Shown: positions 50,718-59,922, counted from the first letter of the stretch. The stretch: 64,000 nt of DNA from Alphaproteobacteria bacterium MarineAlpha11_Bin1 (GCA_002937455.1 PTJZ01000004.1:124001-188000), one strand, 5' to 3'. The notes: generated from the letters alone by a model not told the origin. Made by a program: numbers and translations.

Positions 50718-52253
50718 CTAGGCCACTGCCGCATTGTCGCTACCGAGGACGTAATCTTTACCGTCCCGCCGATAGCCCGCGTCAGCGAAAAGTCGGTGCG
50801 AGGCTGCATTCTCGGCATCAACAGCGGCACGAATTGTTGCGAAGGGCAACAATTGGCGCCCGAGCCGGAGGGCCGCTGTCCCGATGCCAAGCCGCCAGCG
50901 ATCCGGTGCTACCAGAATAGAAACCTCATAACTGTCGCACTCAGACTCGGTATCGGAATTGGGCTGATTAGGCGGTTCGTTTTCCGCGACGATGTCAAAG
51001 CGAAGCACACCAGCCGGCGTCCCGTTATGTTCCAGAATGCCCAACACACAATCCGGATCTACCAGTTTGGCTCTTAGCCATTTTTCATGTGTGCATCTGC
51101 TCGGGGCCTGCGTTGTCCTGAAATACTTTCGCGTATCTGGATGCGTTTGCCAGTCGAAAAGGATATCCATATCTGCTGGCGTCGCAGGCCGCAGCGTAAC
51201 CGGCGCACCATCGCGCGCGCATTCCGGGAAAATAACCTGCGCAAAGCGGCGGGCCCCGAGTCCGTCACACATCACGGCCGCACAATCTACCATCCGGTGC
51301 CGGTAATCGGGCTCGGCAAGCATACGGCTAATGGCCGCCACAATGTCTTTCACCGACACCGCGTCACTCGCCCCTAAAACCTCGGCGGCACCGCCCCGCA
51401 ACAACGAAGCTGCGTTGGAAAGCTGATTGTCCGCCTGCGTAATGACGATTGTCGGCAAACCGAGACTGCAGCGTTCCCACGATGTGATACCCGCAGCACC
51501 GATTGCAAAATCCGCCGCTGCCATCAAGCTTGCGACTTCGGACGTGTCGATATGGAGAGACAAATCAATATGGCTGGCCGCCATCCGCGTTCTCACCTCA
51601 TTGAGGCATGGTGCGGAGGATCCCAGAATAATATCGACCTGCGCATCGGGTGCCGCCTGTTCGACTGCGTCCAGAGCCGTCACGGTTGCGCCATGGGGAT
51701 CGGTTGCACCAAAACCAATCAATATTCGGGCGCTTTTGCGGCGTGCTTTCTTGGCACTGATCGAACGCCGACGAAGAGCGGCAAAGGATGGCCGCAATAA
51801 TGCATATGCCGTGCCCGTAAAAACGCGGCATTTCTCCGGCACTAGCCCGTCATATTCCCGCGCGTTGCGTCCGGCCGTCGTATCGAGCACGACATCGCAA
51901 TCCAGCGGTCGGCCAGGCGCATCGGAGATCACCGCCACGGCGGAAGAAACCCGTCGGACCGCTAATGCATTTCCGGTATCCCAGCCAGGAAGGTCGACAA
52001 CCATCCAATCAGCTTTTGCATTACCATCAAGTAGCGTCGCATCGACATCCTCATCCCGATTCAGCACCAGAATTTCTGCTTCTCCGTCGGCAAGAGACGG
52101 CAGAATATCAAGCGTTGATTGCCTGACGGCATACACCGGCACGGCACCTCTTTCACGGAGCGCATCGGCTAGGCCAAGACACCGCATGGCATGCCCACCG
52201 CCCAACTCCAGCCCCGCACCGAACCTGAAAATCACAGATCCGGGATCGGTCAT
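50718..52253 (-). CDS. pseG: PseG-type nucleotide-sugar hydrolase fused to a GNAT acetyltransferase
   Basis: 511 residues from ATG 52253; longer in-frame starts would overlap the upstream gene. Residues 1-350 form a GT-B-like UDP-sugar hydrolase with the conserved H21 in GLELGGGHAMRC and SDAPGRPLDCDVVLDTT, as in PseG. From about 352 to the end a GNAT domain (VTLRPATPADMDILFDWQ, RLGIGTAALRLG) matches PseH-type acetyltransferases. PseH acetylates the 4-amino group and PseG removes UDP, so the fusion covers two steps in the Pse route. PseG-GNAT fusions occur in other species. Confidence 0.9.
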   Translation of the reverse strand: MTDPGSVIFRFGAGLELGGGHAMRCLGLADALRERGAVPVYAVRQSTLDILPSLADGEAEILVLNRDEDVDATLLDGNAKADWMVVDLPGWDTGNALAVRRVSSAVAVISDAPGRPLDCDVVLDTTAGRNAREYDGLVPEKCRVFTGTAYALLRPSFAALRRRSISAKKARRKSARILIGFGATDPHGATVTALDAVEQAAPDAQVDIILGSSAPCLNEVRTRMAASHIDLSLHIDTSEVASLMAAADFAIGAAGITSWERCSLGLPTIVITQADNQLSNAASLLRGGAAEVLGASDAVSVKDIVAAISRMLAEPDYRHRMVDCAAVMCDGLGARRFAQVIFPECARDGAPVTLRPATPADMDILFDWQTHPDTRKYFRTTQAPSRCTHEKWLRAKLVDPDCVLGILEHNGTPAGVLRFDIVAENEPPNQPNSDTESECDSYEVSILVAPDRWRLGIGTAALRLGRQLLPFATIRAAVDAENAASHRLFADAGYRRDGKDYVLGSDNAAVA

Positions 52254-52269
52254 GAAGCCGTTCTCAGGT

Positions 52270-53052
52270 TCATGTACGGCACTCCTCCGCGCCTCCTGGC
52301 TTGTTTCCAAAGCTCTGAAGGCGCGTATTGTCTGCTGCATTTAATTCTGACAGACCCGGCTCCGCCTCTACAATGGCCAGCGGCACCTTATAGCTCCACG
52401 CCGCGTCCCCAGCCGGTAGTCGCTCAAAGAGCGCCCGCATAAACTCAAGATCGGCAGGAGTATCAAGCGTCCACCGATGGACCGCAATCGTGTTGCCTGG
52501 ACCGTCCAGATTAACCTTGAGGGCAGCTTCGTGCGTGAGGATATAAGGCGTCACATGCTCACGTTCGAAGGGCGTTCCAGCCTCATTGGCCGCGCGCTCC
52601 AGCCACTCAAAATCAAAGGCTTCACAATCGAGCCCGTGAGGCCAGCCTGCCAGCATATTGTTCGCTGCGTAGTCGGCATTACGATCCGAAAGCAGTTGCA
52701 GTACCCCATCGCACACAGCAGGGTCGATTAACGGGCAATCGCTTGTGACTCTCAGAACGCGTTCCGCGCGTACATCTTTCGCTGCCCGATAATATCGGTC
52801 CAGCACGTCGCTTTCCGATCCGCGGAAAACGCACGCTCCTGTTCTTTTCCCAATCCGTTTCACTTCATCGGCAACGGGATCACAATCCTTTGTATCGGGT
52901 ACAGCGCAGCAAATAATATCAGCCTCTGAGATTGCTGTACATCGCGTCAGGACATGGTCTAGAACCGTTGTAGAACCGAGTGGCAACAACACTTTGCCGG
53001 GCAGGCGAGTCGACGCCATACGAGCCTGCACGATCACAGCAGTCCGTGTCAT
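52270..53052 (-). CDS. Cytidylyltransferase, SpsF-like (candidate CMP-pseudaminate synthetase)
   Basis: 260 residues, CTP_transf_3 family. Motifs: VIVQARMASTRLPGKVLLPLG at the N-terminus, FRGSESDVLDRYYRAA and RVTSDCPLIDP, all SpsF-like. It is coupled (ATGA) to the HisF-PseA gene and lies immediately before the PseG fusion, the same order as SpsF/SpsG in other organisms. It probably makes the CMP-activated pseudaminic-type sugar. SpsF-like rather than NeuA-like PseF is noted. Confidence 0.85.
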   Translation of the reverse strand: MTRTAVIVQARMASTRLPGKVLLPLGSTTVLDHVLTRCTAISEADIICCAVPDTKDCDPVADEVKRIGKRTGACVFRGSESDVLDRYYRAAKDVRAERVLRVTSDCPLIDPAVCDGVLQLLSDRNADYAANNMLAGWPHGLDCEAFDFEWLERAANEAGTPFEREHVTPYILTHEAALKVNLDGPGNTIAVHRWTLDTPADLEFMRALFERLPAGDAAWSYKVPLAIVEAEPGLSELNAADNTRLQSFGNKPGGAEECRT

Positions 53053-55142
53053 GTGTCGCCTGAGCCCTTCCCGAACTTCGAGTCATTTTCATCCCAGAGG
53101 TTTGGCTTAATCCATCTTCCATCTTCGAACTCCCACACACGGGGGTCACGAAACGTGTCTGCAATCGCGTCAAATTCGGTTTCGGTCATCCCGGTATATT
53201 CGAGCCAACGCACAAGATCGCGCGGCTTGATATGATCGTGCTTGCGGATCAGGTCGACTGCCTGACCGCGGCTGAGGAGGTTAGCGCGCACGTCCTTGGA
53301 CGCATGATCTGTGCAGCGCCCGTATCCAAGTTTAACGAATTTCATGTAATCGTGGACGCCGTTCTCATGCATGTCATCCAGATTGGACATTATCCGGTAT
53401 GTCCGGTCAAACGGCTCATCTGCAGTTTCAAAGCCATACTTTTCTTGGACCATCTTACCATGTTCATTCGCTTCCCAGTAAACATAGTTACTGAGATGAA
53501 TTCCCCGCAGACCTGTATCGAACAGTTCCTGATCCGACGGGTATCGATAGCAGGCCATATCCTGAGTGGTTATACCCTCATGACCGACCATGTAGTTCCA
53601 CTCATAACCTCGGCAGTAATGTTCCAAACGATTGCGGTAAGTCCATTCGACAAAATCGTTCATCGAATATTGACCGCAAAGATCCGCATACCCGTGCTCA
53701 CCCCAAATAACAATGGGGATTCTGTGCTGCACAGCAGTCCGCATCGGCAGAGTGCAGATGCCAATGTGATTGTGCCAGTTCATGTCGCCCATGATCTTGA
53801 AGCCAAGTCGATTGAGCTTTCTCAAAAGACCTACACTGGGCTGATAGATAATGTGATCGACGTCAAACGTGTCTTTCATCCGTAATAGATTCCGTTGACC
53901 GGCTTCGGTGAAATTGTTTCCGTAATAGGTCACAAGCAGCGGGTTGAAGCCCAGAACGTTCTTTATGTAGTGGGTCTGAAAATGGCTATCTTTTCCGCCA
54001 CTGACGGCAATGATGCAGTCATGTCGGGAACCATCGCGGCTGCGCCCGCGTTCAAGCGTATCAACCAGAATATCCCGTCGCCGGTCCCACTCGGTGTCGG
54101 AAATTTCCGACTTCATTCCGTCCATTCTGCACCCCATGCAGACGCCATCATCCCCAAATTCCATCGGCGCGGCATTGACTGACGGGTACAGACATTGCGT
54201 ACACCATTTTACGCCCTTTTCCGAATCGGTCGTCGTGATCCGTTCCGCCGGAAGATTTTCAGCGCGCGCCATTCGCGCGTCCAGTATGCTGTTTTCGCGG
54301 GGCCGGTCATAGACGGGTTCGCGCGGGAACCATTTGCTGTTCAGCCCAACGGCCCGCATCGGAATATCTGCCTCGATGCAGGAGTTTTTTGCCAATGGAT
54401 AGCTAAGTTCGAAGAAGTGAAAAATATTAGCGGCCGCCACGGCACTTGCGCCGCCTTCGACAATGCCCTGCGTGAAGTCCTCATATTTTCCGACGCCGCC
54501 GCATGCGATTACAGGTATCGATACCGCATCGACGACCTGACGCACTAGATCAATGTCATATCCCCAGCCCGACCCGTCGCGGTCGATGGAATTGAGAAAA
54601 ATTTCACCAGCCCCCGCACCCTCGGCCTGCTTCGCCCAGGCCGCAGGGTCCAGCCCGGTAGGTTCCTTACCACCACTCCCGAAGACCTCCAGCCGGCCGT
54701 CCTCATGCCGAAGCACATCGATACTGACAACGACACACTGGGTGCCAAATTGTGCTGCACCATCCGTAATTAAGCTGGGGTTTTCAATTGCATGGGTGTT
54801 GATCACGCATTTATCAGCACCCGCTGAAAGGCGTGCCGACATATCTTCAACCGTCGAAATCCGCCCGCCGAATGCCAGTGGCATAAAGCAGACCTCCGAA
54901 ATTTTCTCGAGCAGCGAGAGCGTACTCGTATCGTCGTATCTGAGCTGCAGGTCTTCTCGCCGAAGGTCGTGATAGTCCGTGTCGCTGATATCAAGCAGAA
55001 CGACTTCGTCGACATTCCAGTTCGACAGGCGACGAATCGTACTGACCGGATTCCCAATCACCTGATGTATACGGAAAAGTTGAGATCGCACGATCTGCCC
55101 GTGTTTGAGCAAGATAACGGGTATAAGCCGGGGCCGGATCAT
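53049..55142 (-). CDS. HisF-like/PseA-type N-acetyl-sugar amidotransferase fusion
   Basis: 697 residues. Residues 1-255 are a HisF-like barrel (RPRLIPVILLKHGQIVRSQ, NSIDRDG, IACGGVG). Where histidine HisF has CLDVKDG, here it reads VILLKHG, so the HisF catalytic Asp is absent, as in sugar-amidotransferase HisF2 proteins. From about 310 a PseA/WbpG-type domain has C314, C317, C335, C338 and a PP-loop SGGKDS at 381-386. The pair with HisH supplies ammonia to activate the acetamido group to an acetamidino group. The fusion of two usually separate proteins is noteworthy. Confidence 0.9.
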   Translation of the reverse strand: MIRPRLIPVILLKHGQIVRSQLFRIHQVIGNPVSTIRRLSNWNVDEVVLLDISDTDYHDLRREDLQLRYDDTSTLSLLEKISEVCFMPLAFGGRISTVEDMSARLSAGADKCVINTHAIENPSLITDGAAQFGTQCVVVSIDVLRHEDGRLEVFGSGGKEPTGLDPAAWAKQAEGAGAGEIFLNSIDRDGSGWGYDIDLVRQVVDAVSIPVIACGGVGKYEDFTQGIVEGGASAVAAANIFHFFELSYPLAKNSCIEADIPMRAVGLNSKWFPREPVYDRPRENSILDARMARAENLPAERITTTDSEKGVKWCTQCLYPSVNAAPMEFGDDGVCMGCRMDGMKSEISDTEWDRRRDILVDTLERGRSRDGSRHDCIIAVSGGKDSHFQTHYIKNVLGFNPLLVTYYGNNFTEAGQRNLLRMKDTFDVDHIIYQPSVGLLRKLNRLGFKIMGDMNWHNHIGICTLPMRTAVQHRIPIVIWGEHGYADLCGQYSMNDFVEWTYRNRLEHYCRGYEWNYMVGHEGITTQDMACYRYPSDQELFDTGLRGIHLSNYVYWEANEHGKMVQEKYGFETADEPFDRTYRIMSNLDDMHENGVHDYMKFVKLGYGRCTDHASKDVRANLLSRGQAVDLIRKHDHIKPRDLVRWLEYTGMTETEFDAIADTFRDPRVWEFEDGRWIKPNLWDENDSKFGKGSGDT

Positions 55143-55774
55143 TGAATGTTTTCGCGAATTCTGCCGAGGATGCGCGCAAGTAAATTAAGGCCCGCGTCTT
55201 GGCTTTTTTCAGGGTGGAATTGCACGCCAAAGATATTTCCTCGTTCGACAGCAACCGGGATTGCCTGATCGCCGTAGTCGATCGTTGCGGCGATGTGTTG
55301 ATCGGCGTCCGTGTCGAAGAAATAGCTATGGACAAAATAGTATGCCTCCGGGTCAGCGACGCTTTCGAACAATTGCCCACACTTGGCCGCAGTCACGTTG
55401 CACCAACCTATATGGGGTACGCGGTTATCACTTTTACCCGGATCGAGGCGTCTAACAGTCCCACTAATCAAATCAAGACCGTCATGAACGCCGTTCTCTT
55501 CGCTTTGTGTCGCCAGCAACTGCATGCCAAGGCATATACCAACAAGTGGCACGCCCTGTTCGCCGCAACAGCGGCGAATAGCGTCGCCCATGCCGGTTTC
55601 CTGAAGCCTCTGGGCCGCCGGCGCAAATGCGCCGACGCCCGGCAGAAAAATTACATCGGCGGCTTTTAGCTGATCGGCGTTCGTCGCCAATTCGGTTGTA
55701 ACACCAATTCGACGCAAGGCATTCTCAAGCGACCGCTGATTGCTCGTTTGTGTATCGACAATCTGGATGTTCAT
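55139..55774 (-). CDS. hisH: Glutamine amidotransferase, HisH-like
   Basis: 211 residues, class I glutaminase. Nucleophile cysteine in VGICLGMQLLA, catalytic histidine in VQFHPEKSQ with the following glutamate. HisH-type proteins hydrolyse glutamine and pass ammonia to a HisF barrel. The stop overlaps the HisF-PseA fusion's start by four bases (ATGA), so it is the fusion's partner in acetamidino-sugar synthesis rather than a histidine gene. ATG at 55774 faces a divergent plus-strand gene across 113 bases, so a promoter may lie there. Confidence 0.9.
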   Translation of the reverse strand: MNIQIVDTQTSNQRSLENALRRIGVTTELATNADQLKAADVIFLPGVGAFAPAAQRLQETGMGDAIRRCCGEQGVPLVGICLGMQLLATQSEENGVHDGLDLISGTVRRLDPGKSDNRVPHIGWCNVTAAKCGQLFESVADPEAYYFVHSYFFDTDADQHIAATIDYGDQAIPVAVERGNIFGVQFHPEKSQDAGLNLLARILGRIRENIQ

Positions 55775-55887
55775 TGGGGCGCTAACCCAAGGTGGTTCTG
55801 AACGCGCTCAACCCGTTGGACTTTTCCAAGGCCGTCGACTATAGCGGGCGTTGGCTCGTTCTGCTGCGGGTTGGCTGAGGATCTTGA

Positions 55888-57603
55888 ATGGGGAAGCTCT
55901 ATCTTAATGGTGTCGATGACAGATTCGATCCGGACACAGACCACGTAATCGGACCCTGGTGTCTGATTGGCAGTCGATGGATTGGCGACGATTGGTCTCG
56001 TTTCGATTTTGTCGAACCCTTCGAGCTTGCTGCTGACGAAGTGCGCGCCGCAGATGAGTGCGCCACGCTCATTAGATTTCACATAACCCGTCTTTCGACC
56101 CAGCTGAACACGCAGCATAATAAAATGCGCGACATTTCTTTTTGGTGGACGCTGCTTACTCCTTGGCTCCAACATCTTGTCGAAGCTAGTTGGCGCCACT
56201 GGGTGAGTGTTGAACAGTTTGTCGGGCGCCATCGAGGAGAAATACTGACTTACGATGTGCCTGCGACGCCGGAAAATTTCAATTTCGACTTCGCCGATAC
56301 CCGTGATTTCATCTATCGCGGATTGCGGTCTCCAGATGTTCTGTCCTGGATGATGGCAGATTTTCTGCGCGAACTTGGCCCGGATCACTGGACGAAAAGA
56401 CCAATACCCGCGCCGGACTTCGTCAGCGGTAATGCCGCAACGATCTCTCCCCCGGCGCAAACGAGTGCGATCAAACAGGCCCTGCGCCGCTTTCTGGGTC
56501 GGTTGCCCGTAGCGAATGTGCCCGGAATGTCCCTCTCCAGTATTCCACTGTCGCTCTATGTTAATCTTTTGCCACGCCGAACCTGCGCCGAAGATTTCAA
56601 AGGGCTTCCTGCCGATGCGCCGCCAGACAGTTTCCCACCGGCCTATCTTAGCGCGCTGGAGACTCTCATCGATCAAACCATGCCGCGGTCTTTCACAAAA
56701 GATTTCAGAGCTTACGATACCCAGGCCGCAACCAGCCGGTATCGTTGCAAACGTCTTTTCGTCACTGCGCCGACCATCTTTGAAGATCGACAGACATTCG
56801 AAATTGCCCACGCCTTGATGGCGGGCGAACGGGTTGTCAGAACCCAGCACGGTTCCGAATACGGAATCGTCGATGTGTTTAACATCGGCTGGATGAACGA
56901 ATATGTGAATGCCGCTTTTTTGTCTTGGGGCTGGTCGGGTCACAAAAATTTTCCGGGACGCTTCCTGCCCGTATCGTCCCCAATGCTGGCGGGATTGAGC
57001 GGAAGATACAAATGCCGGTCCAGACAAATCGTTCTCGTAAGTACGGCGGCGGTTCTGGTGCCATTCCGGATCGCTTCGGCGCAGAGACCGAGCACGATGA
57101 GCGGGTACCGCTCCGACAAGGCGCTTTTTATCAAGGGGCTTGATGCCAGCGTACAACACGACCTAGTCTACCGGCCCTACAAACGCGGTCACACCGACCT
57201 CCCGGACCAGGAATGGCTTGAACAGCATGTTGGCCCATTGGAAATACATACAGGCCCGTTAACGTCCTCGCTGTTGCGATCCCGCCTCACGGTTCTCGAC
57301 CATCCCGGTACGACATTACATATCGCCATGGCCGCCAATGTCCCGACCGTGTGTTTTTGGCGACACGGTCTCTTTGCGCCCAGCGCCGAGGAAAAGCCGC
57401 TTTTTGACCTGCTGAAATCTGCAGGCATTCTCCATGAGGATCCCGAATCCGCAGCTGCACATATTAACGACATCGCCAATGATGTTTCTGTGTGGTGGCG
57501 TTCCGAAAAAACGCAAACGGCGCGCCGTACCTGGTCGGCGAAGCATGCCCACACCGATCGGATCTGGTGGTGGAGCTGGTTACGCGCTTTGGCCAAGATA
57601 TAG
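55888..57603 (+). CDS. LIC12162-type putative surface-glycan transferase, antisense to the operon
   Basis: 571 residues, the only long plus-strand gene within the minus-strand operon. An in-frame stop (TGA) sits directly before the ATG. The segments GPWCLIGSRW near the start, RTQHGSEYGIVDV, FLSWGWSGHKNFPGRFLP and the closing VLDHPGTTLHIAMAANVPTVCFWRHG match the LIC12162 family of putative transferases from surface-glycan loci. A 462-residue frame on the other strand lacks any family signal and is a shadow. Likely acts late, for example in glycan transfer. Ends 10 bases from the pseC stop, tail to tail. Confidence 0.8.
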   Translation: MGKLYLNGVDDRFDPDTDHVIGPWCLIGSRWIGDDWSRFDFVEPFELAADEVRAADECATLIRFHITRLSTQLNTQHNKMRDISFWWTLLTPWLQHLVEASWRHWVSVEQFVGRHRGEILTYDVPATPENFNFDFADTRDFIYRGLRSPDVLSWMMADFLRELGPDHWTKRPIPAPDFVSGNAATISPPAQTSAIKQALRRFLGRLPVANVPGMSLSSIPLSLYVNLLPRRTCAEDFKGLPADAPPDSFPPAYLSALETLIDQTMPRSFTKDFRAYDTQAATSRYRCKRLFVTAPTIFEDRQTFEIAHALMAGERVVRTQHGSEYGIVDVFNIGWMNEYVNAAFLSWGWSGHKNFPGRFLPVSSPMLAGLSGRYKCRSRQIVLVSTAAVLVPFRIASAQRPSTMSGYRSDKALFIKGLDASVQHDLVYRPYKRGHTDLPDQEWLEQHVGPLEIHTGPLTSSLLRSRLTVLDHPGTTLHIAMAANVPTVCFWRHGLFAPSAEEKPLFDLLKSAGILHEDPESAAAHINDIANDVSVWWRSEKTQTARRTWSAKHAHTDRIWWWSWLRALAKI

Positions 57604-57613
57604 CCGGTCATCG

Positions 57614-58813
57614 TCAATCCAAAACGTCCGAGAGTGCTTCAACGACGCGATCCACATCAGCGCTATCCATTGCCGGGAAAAGGGGAAGCGACAAACACCC
57701 TTCGTAATAACGCTCGGCGCCCGGCAAAGACTGAAGTCCATACCGTCGGCGATAGAACGGCTGCAGGTGTAATGGAATATAGTGAACCTGTGTCCCGACA
57801 CCCCGATCGCGCAGCTGGTGCATCACCGTCGCACGGTCAAGTCCAGCCCGATTGAAATCAACCAAAATTGTATAGAGATGCCAGCAGGGTGCCATATCGG
57901 GCATCAGTTTGATTCGGTGCGCGGGAAGGTTTTCCCAGTCGATCTGCTGATCGTATTGCGCCGCCAGTGCACGGCGTTGCGCGACGAACCGATCGAGCTT
58001 CTTCAGCTGGCTATTTCCGAGTGCGCAATGAATATCGCTGACTCGATAGTTGAGACCGATTTCCGGCATTTCATAATACCACGGATTCACGCCACGATTC
58101 CCATCGAAGGCCTGCTCAGTCAGTTCGAATGCATCCGCGTCACGGACCATCCCATGGCTGCGCAATTGACGGAGCCTGTCCGCAATTTCCGGGTCGCGGG
58201 TCGTGACAGCCCCACCCTCTCCCATGGCGATCGTTTTGACCGGATGGAACGAAAAAGTCGCCATGTCCGAATGGGCACCATCGCCGACGCGATGATCCTG
58301 ATAACTCGATCCCAGCGCATGGCAGGCATCCTCGATAACACGGCAACCGCGCTGAGCGGCGATCTCGGCGATAGCTTCCATGTCAACCATCTGTCCGCCG
58401 ACATGGACCGGAAACACCGCTTGGACATCGGCACCGGTCTGTCCCGCCCGGGAAAGCGCCTCTTCGAAATCTGAAGGCCGCATCAGGCCATTTTCAGGAT
58501 CGACATCGGCGAAAATCACCTCTGCGCCGGCGAGGATGGCCACATTGGCTGCTGCCAGAAAGGTAATTGATGGAACAATCGTGGTTGTCCCCGGCGCGAC
58601 ACCCGCAGCAAGAGCCGTCATATGCAGTGCCGCCGTGCCGCTCGAACAGGCGACCGCATGCGCGACATTGCAGGCCTCGGCAAAGCTCTCTTCGAATGTT
58701 GCAACCGCAGGGCCGGTCGTCAGGAAATCTCCACGCAATACTGCTGTAACCGCGGCGATATCATCATCGTCGATCGACTGTTTGCCGTAAGGAAGAACAG
58801 TGGATTTTTCCAT
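57614..58813 (-). CDS. pseC: UDP-4-amino-4,6-dideoxy-N-acetyl-altrosamine transaminase (PseC)
   Basis: 399 residues from ATG 58813. DegT/DnrJ/EryC1 aminotransferase: LPYGKQSIDDDDIAAV at the start, CSSGTAALHMTALAAG, the Schiff-base lysine in SFHPVKTIAMGEGGAV. PseC aminates C4 of the UDP-4-keto-L-AltNAc made by PseB, whose gene lies just upstream. Longer in-frame starts upstream would overlap the pseB end. The adjacency to pseB makes the assignment firm. Confidence 0.92.
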   Translation of the reverse strand: MEKSTVLPYGKQSIDDDDIAAVTAVLRGDFLTTGPAVATFEESFAEACNVAHAVACSSGTAALHMTALAAGVAPGTTTIVPSITFLAAANVAILAGAEVIFADVDPENGLMRPSDFEEALSRAGQTGADVQAVFPVHVGGQMVDMEAIAEIAAQRGCRVIEDACHALGSSYQDHRVGDGAHSDMATFSFHPVKTIAMGEGGAVTTRDPEIADRLRQLRSHGMVRDADAFELTEQAFDGNRGVNPWYYEMPEIGLNYRVSDIHCALGNSQLKKLDRFVAQRRALAAQYDQQIDWENLPAHRIKLMPDMAPCWHLYTILVDFNRAGLDRATVMHQLRDRGVGTQVHYIPLHLQPFYRRRYGLQSLPGAERYYEGCLSLPLFPAMDSADVDRVVEALSDVLD

Positions 58814-58827
58814 CCGGGATTCGGCGC

Positions 58828-59838
58828 CTAACTGTTCTCGATGAGTTGACGCATGCCGGCGGCATCGAGCCATTCGGTGTTGTTGTCGCTTGCATATCGG
58901 AAGTCTTCTGTCACCCGGCGGCCTTCTTTAACAAGATGGCCATTGGCTTCCCACCAGTTAAAAGCGGGCTCGATAACATAGCTGTCTTTGAGCTCCACCG
59001 TGTAGCGGGCATCGTCTTCGGTAATCAGCGCTTCATGAAGTTTTTCCCCCGGGCGAATACCGATCGTTTCCTGCTCTAGATCGGGCGCGATACACGACGC
59101 GAGCGTACTCACGCTCATGCTCGGTATCTTGGGGACAAAGATTTCTCCGCCCGACATACGCGACAGGCTGGAGAGAACGAATTCGACACCCTGATCGAGG
59201 CTGATCCAGAAACGGGTCATCCGGGGATCCGTCACCGGGAGCTTCTTTACACCTTTTGCGACCAGCCGGTTATAAAGCTCGACCACGCTTCCCCGGCTGC
59301 CGATAACGTTCCCATAACGGACGACAGAAAAACGTGTCCCATCCTGTCCGCTCAGATTGTTTGCAGCGACAAAGATTTTGTCGGCGGCGAGCTTGGAGGC
59401 ACCATATAGATTTGTTGGATTAACCGCCTTGTCAGTCGACAGCGCGAGGACGTTTTTAACGTCCGTCTGAAGTGCAGCATTGACGATATTTTCGGCGCCG
59501 ATGACATTCGTACGGATGCATTCAAATGGATTGTATTCGGCCGCCGGCACTTGTTTCAATGCCGCGGCATGAACAACTGTATCTATTCCCCGGAATGCCA
59601 TCGTTAGGCGCTGCAAGTCTCGTACATCGCCTAAAAAATATCTAATACAAGGGTGTTTCTCGGTCGGAAATTCAGAGGCCATATCGTGCTGTTTCAGTTC
59701 GTCCCGCGAGAAAACGATCAGACGCTCTGGATTATATTCTTCCAGAACGTTCTTGATAAACCGTTTTCCGAAAGAACCGGTGCCGCCTGTAACAAGTACG
59801 GACCGACCGTGGAATGCTGTTTTATCTCTATTTCCCAT
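58828..59838 (-). CDS. pseB: UDP-N-acetylglucosamine 4,6-dehydratase, inverting (PseB)
   Basis: 336 residues of the capsular-polysaccharide SDR group. Motifs: TGGTGSFGKRF near residues 17-27, ALSTDKAVNPTNLYGASKLAADK with active Y/K, and RYGNVIGSRGSVV. Converts UDP-GlcNAc to UDP-4-keto-6-deoxy-L-AltNAc, the first pseudaminic step. It is the first sugar gene of the operon, 150 bases after the NusG-type gene, behind an ops-like element and a GC-rich inverted repeat. Weak ribosome site (ACGGA) upstream of the ATG. Confidence 0.93.
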   Translation of the reverse strand: MGNRDKTAFHGRSVLVTGGTGSFGKRFIKNVLEEYNPERLIVFSRDELKQHDMASEFPTEKHPCIRYFLGDVRDLQRLTMAFRGIDTVVHAAALKQVPAAEYNPFECIRTNVIGAENIVNAALQTDVKNVLALSTDKAVNPTNLYGASKLAADKIFVAANNLSGQDGTRFSVVRYGNVIGSRGSVVELYNRLVAKGVKKLPVTDPRMTRFWISLDQGVEFVLSSLSRMSGGEIFVPKIPSMSVSTLASCIAPDLEQETIGIRPGEKLHEALITEDDARYTVELKDSYVIEPAFNWWEANGHLVKEGRRVTEDFRYASDNNTEWLDAAGMRQLIENS

Positions 59839-59854
59839 TTTATATCCGTTATAT

Positions 59855-59887
59855 CTGGGCCTTATGCAGATTTATTATGCTGCCCAG
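59855..59887 (-). repeat. Inverted repeat in the pseB leader
   Basis: CTGGGC at 59855-59860 pairs with GCCCAG at 59882-59887 across a 21-base loop, close upstream of the pseB start. It could be a small hairpin in the leader RNA that modulates translation. The stem is only six pairs, so functional weight is low. Confidence 0.3.
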
Positions 59888-59922
59888 GGCCTCGGCGATC
59901 AGTTAGCAGGCTCAGAATTTTC

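Noticed and set aside
51427..52344. 305-residue plus-strand open frame opposite the PseG fusion
   Set aside because: Serine/alanine/arginine-rich shadow of the PseG gene without motifs.
53232..53885. 217-residue plus-strand open frame opposite the HisF-PseA fusion
   Set aside because: Shadow frame with no recognisable motif; the opposite strand carries the PP-loop domain.
55771..57159. 462-residue open frame on the minus strand opposite the LIC12162-type gene
   Set aside because: The composition is low-quality (rich in R, G, H, basic runs), there is no family signal, and the plus-strand frame has clear family motifs.
57782..58474. 230-residue plus-strand open frame opposite pseC
   Set aside because: Shadow of a well-supported aminotransferase gene.
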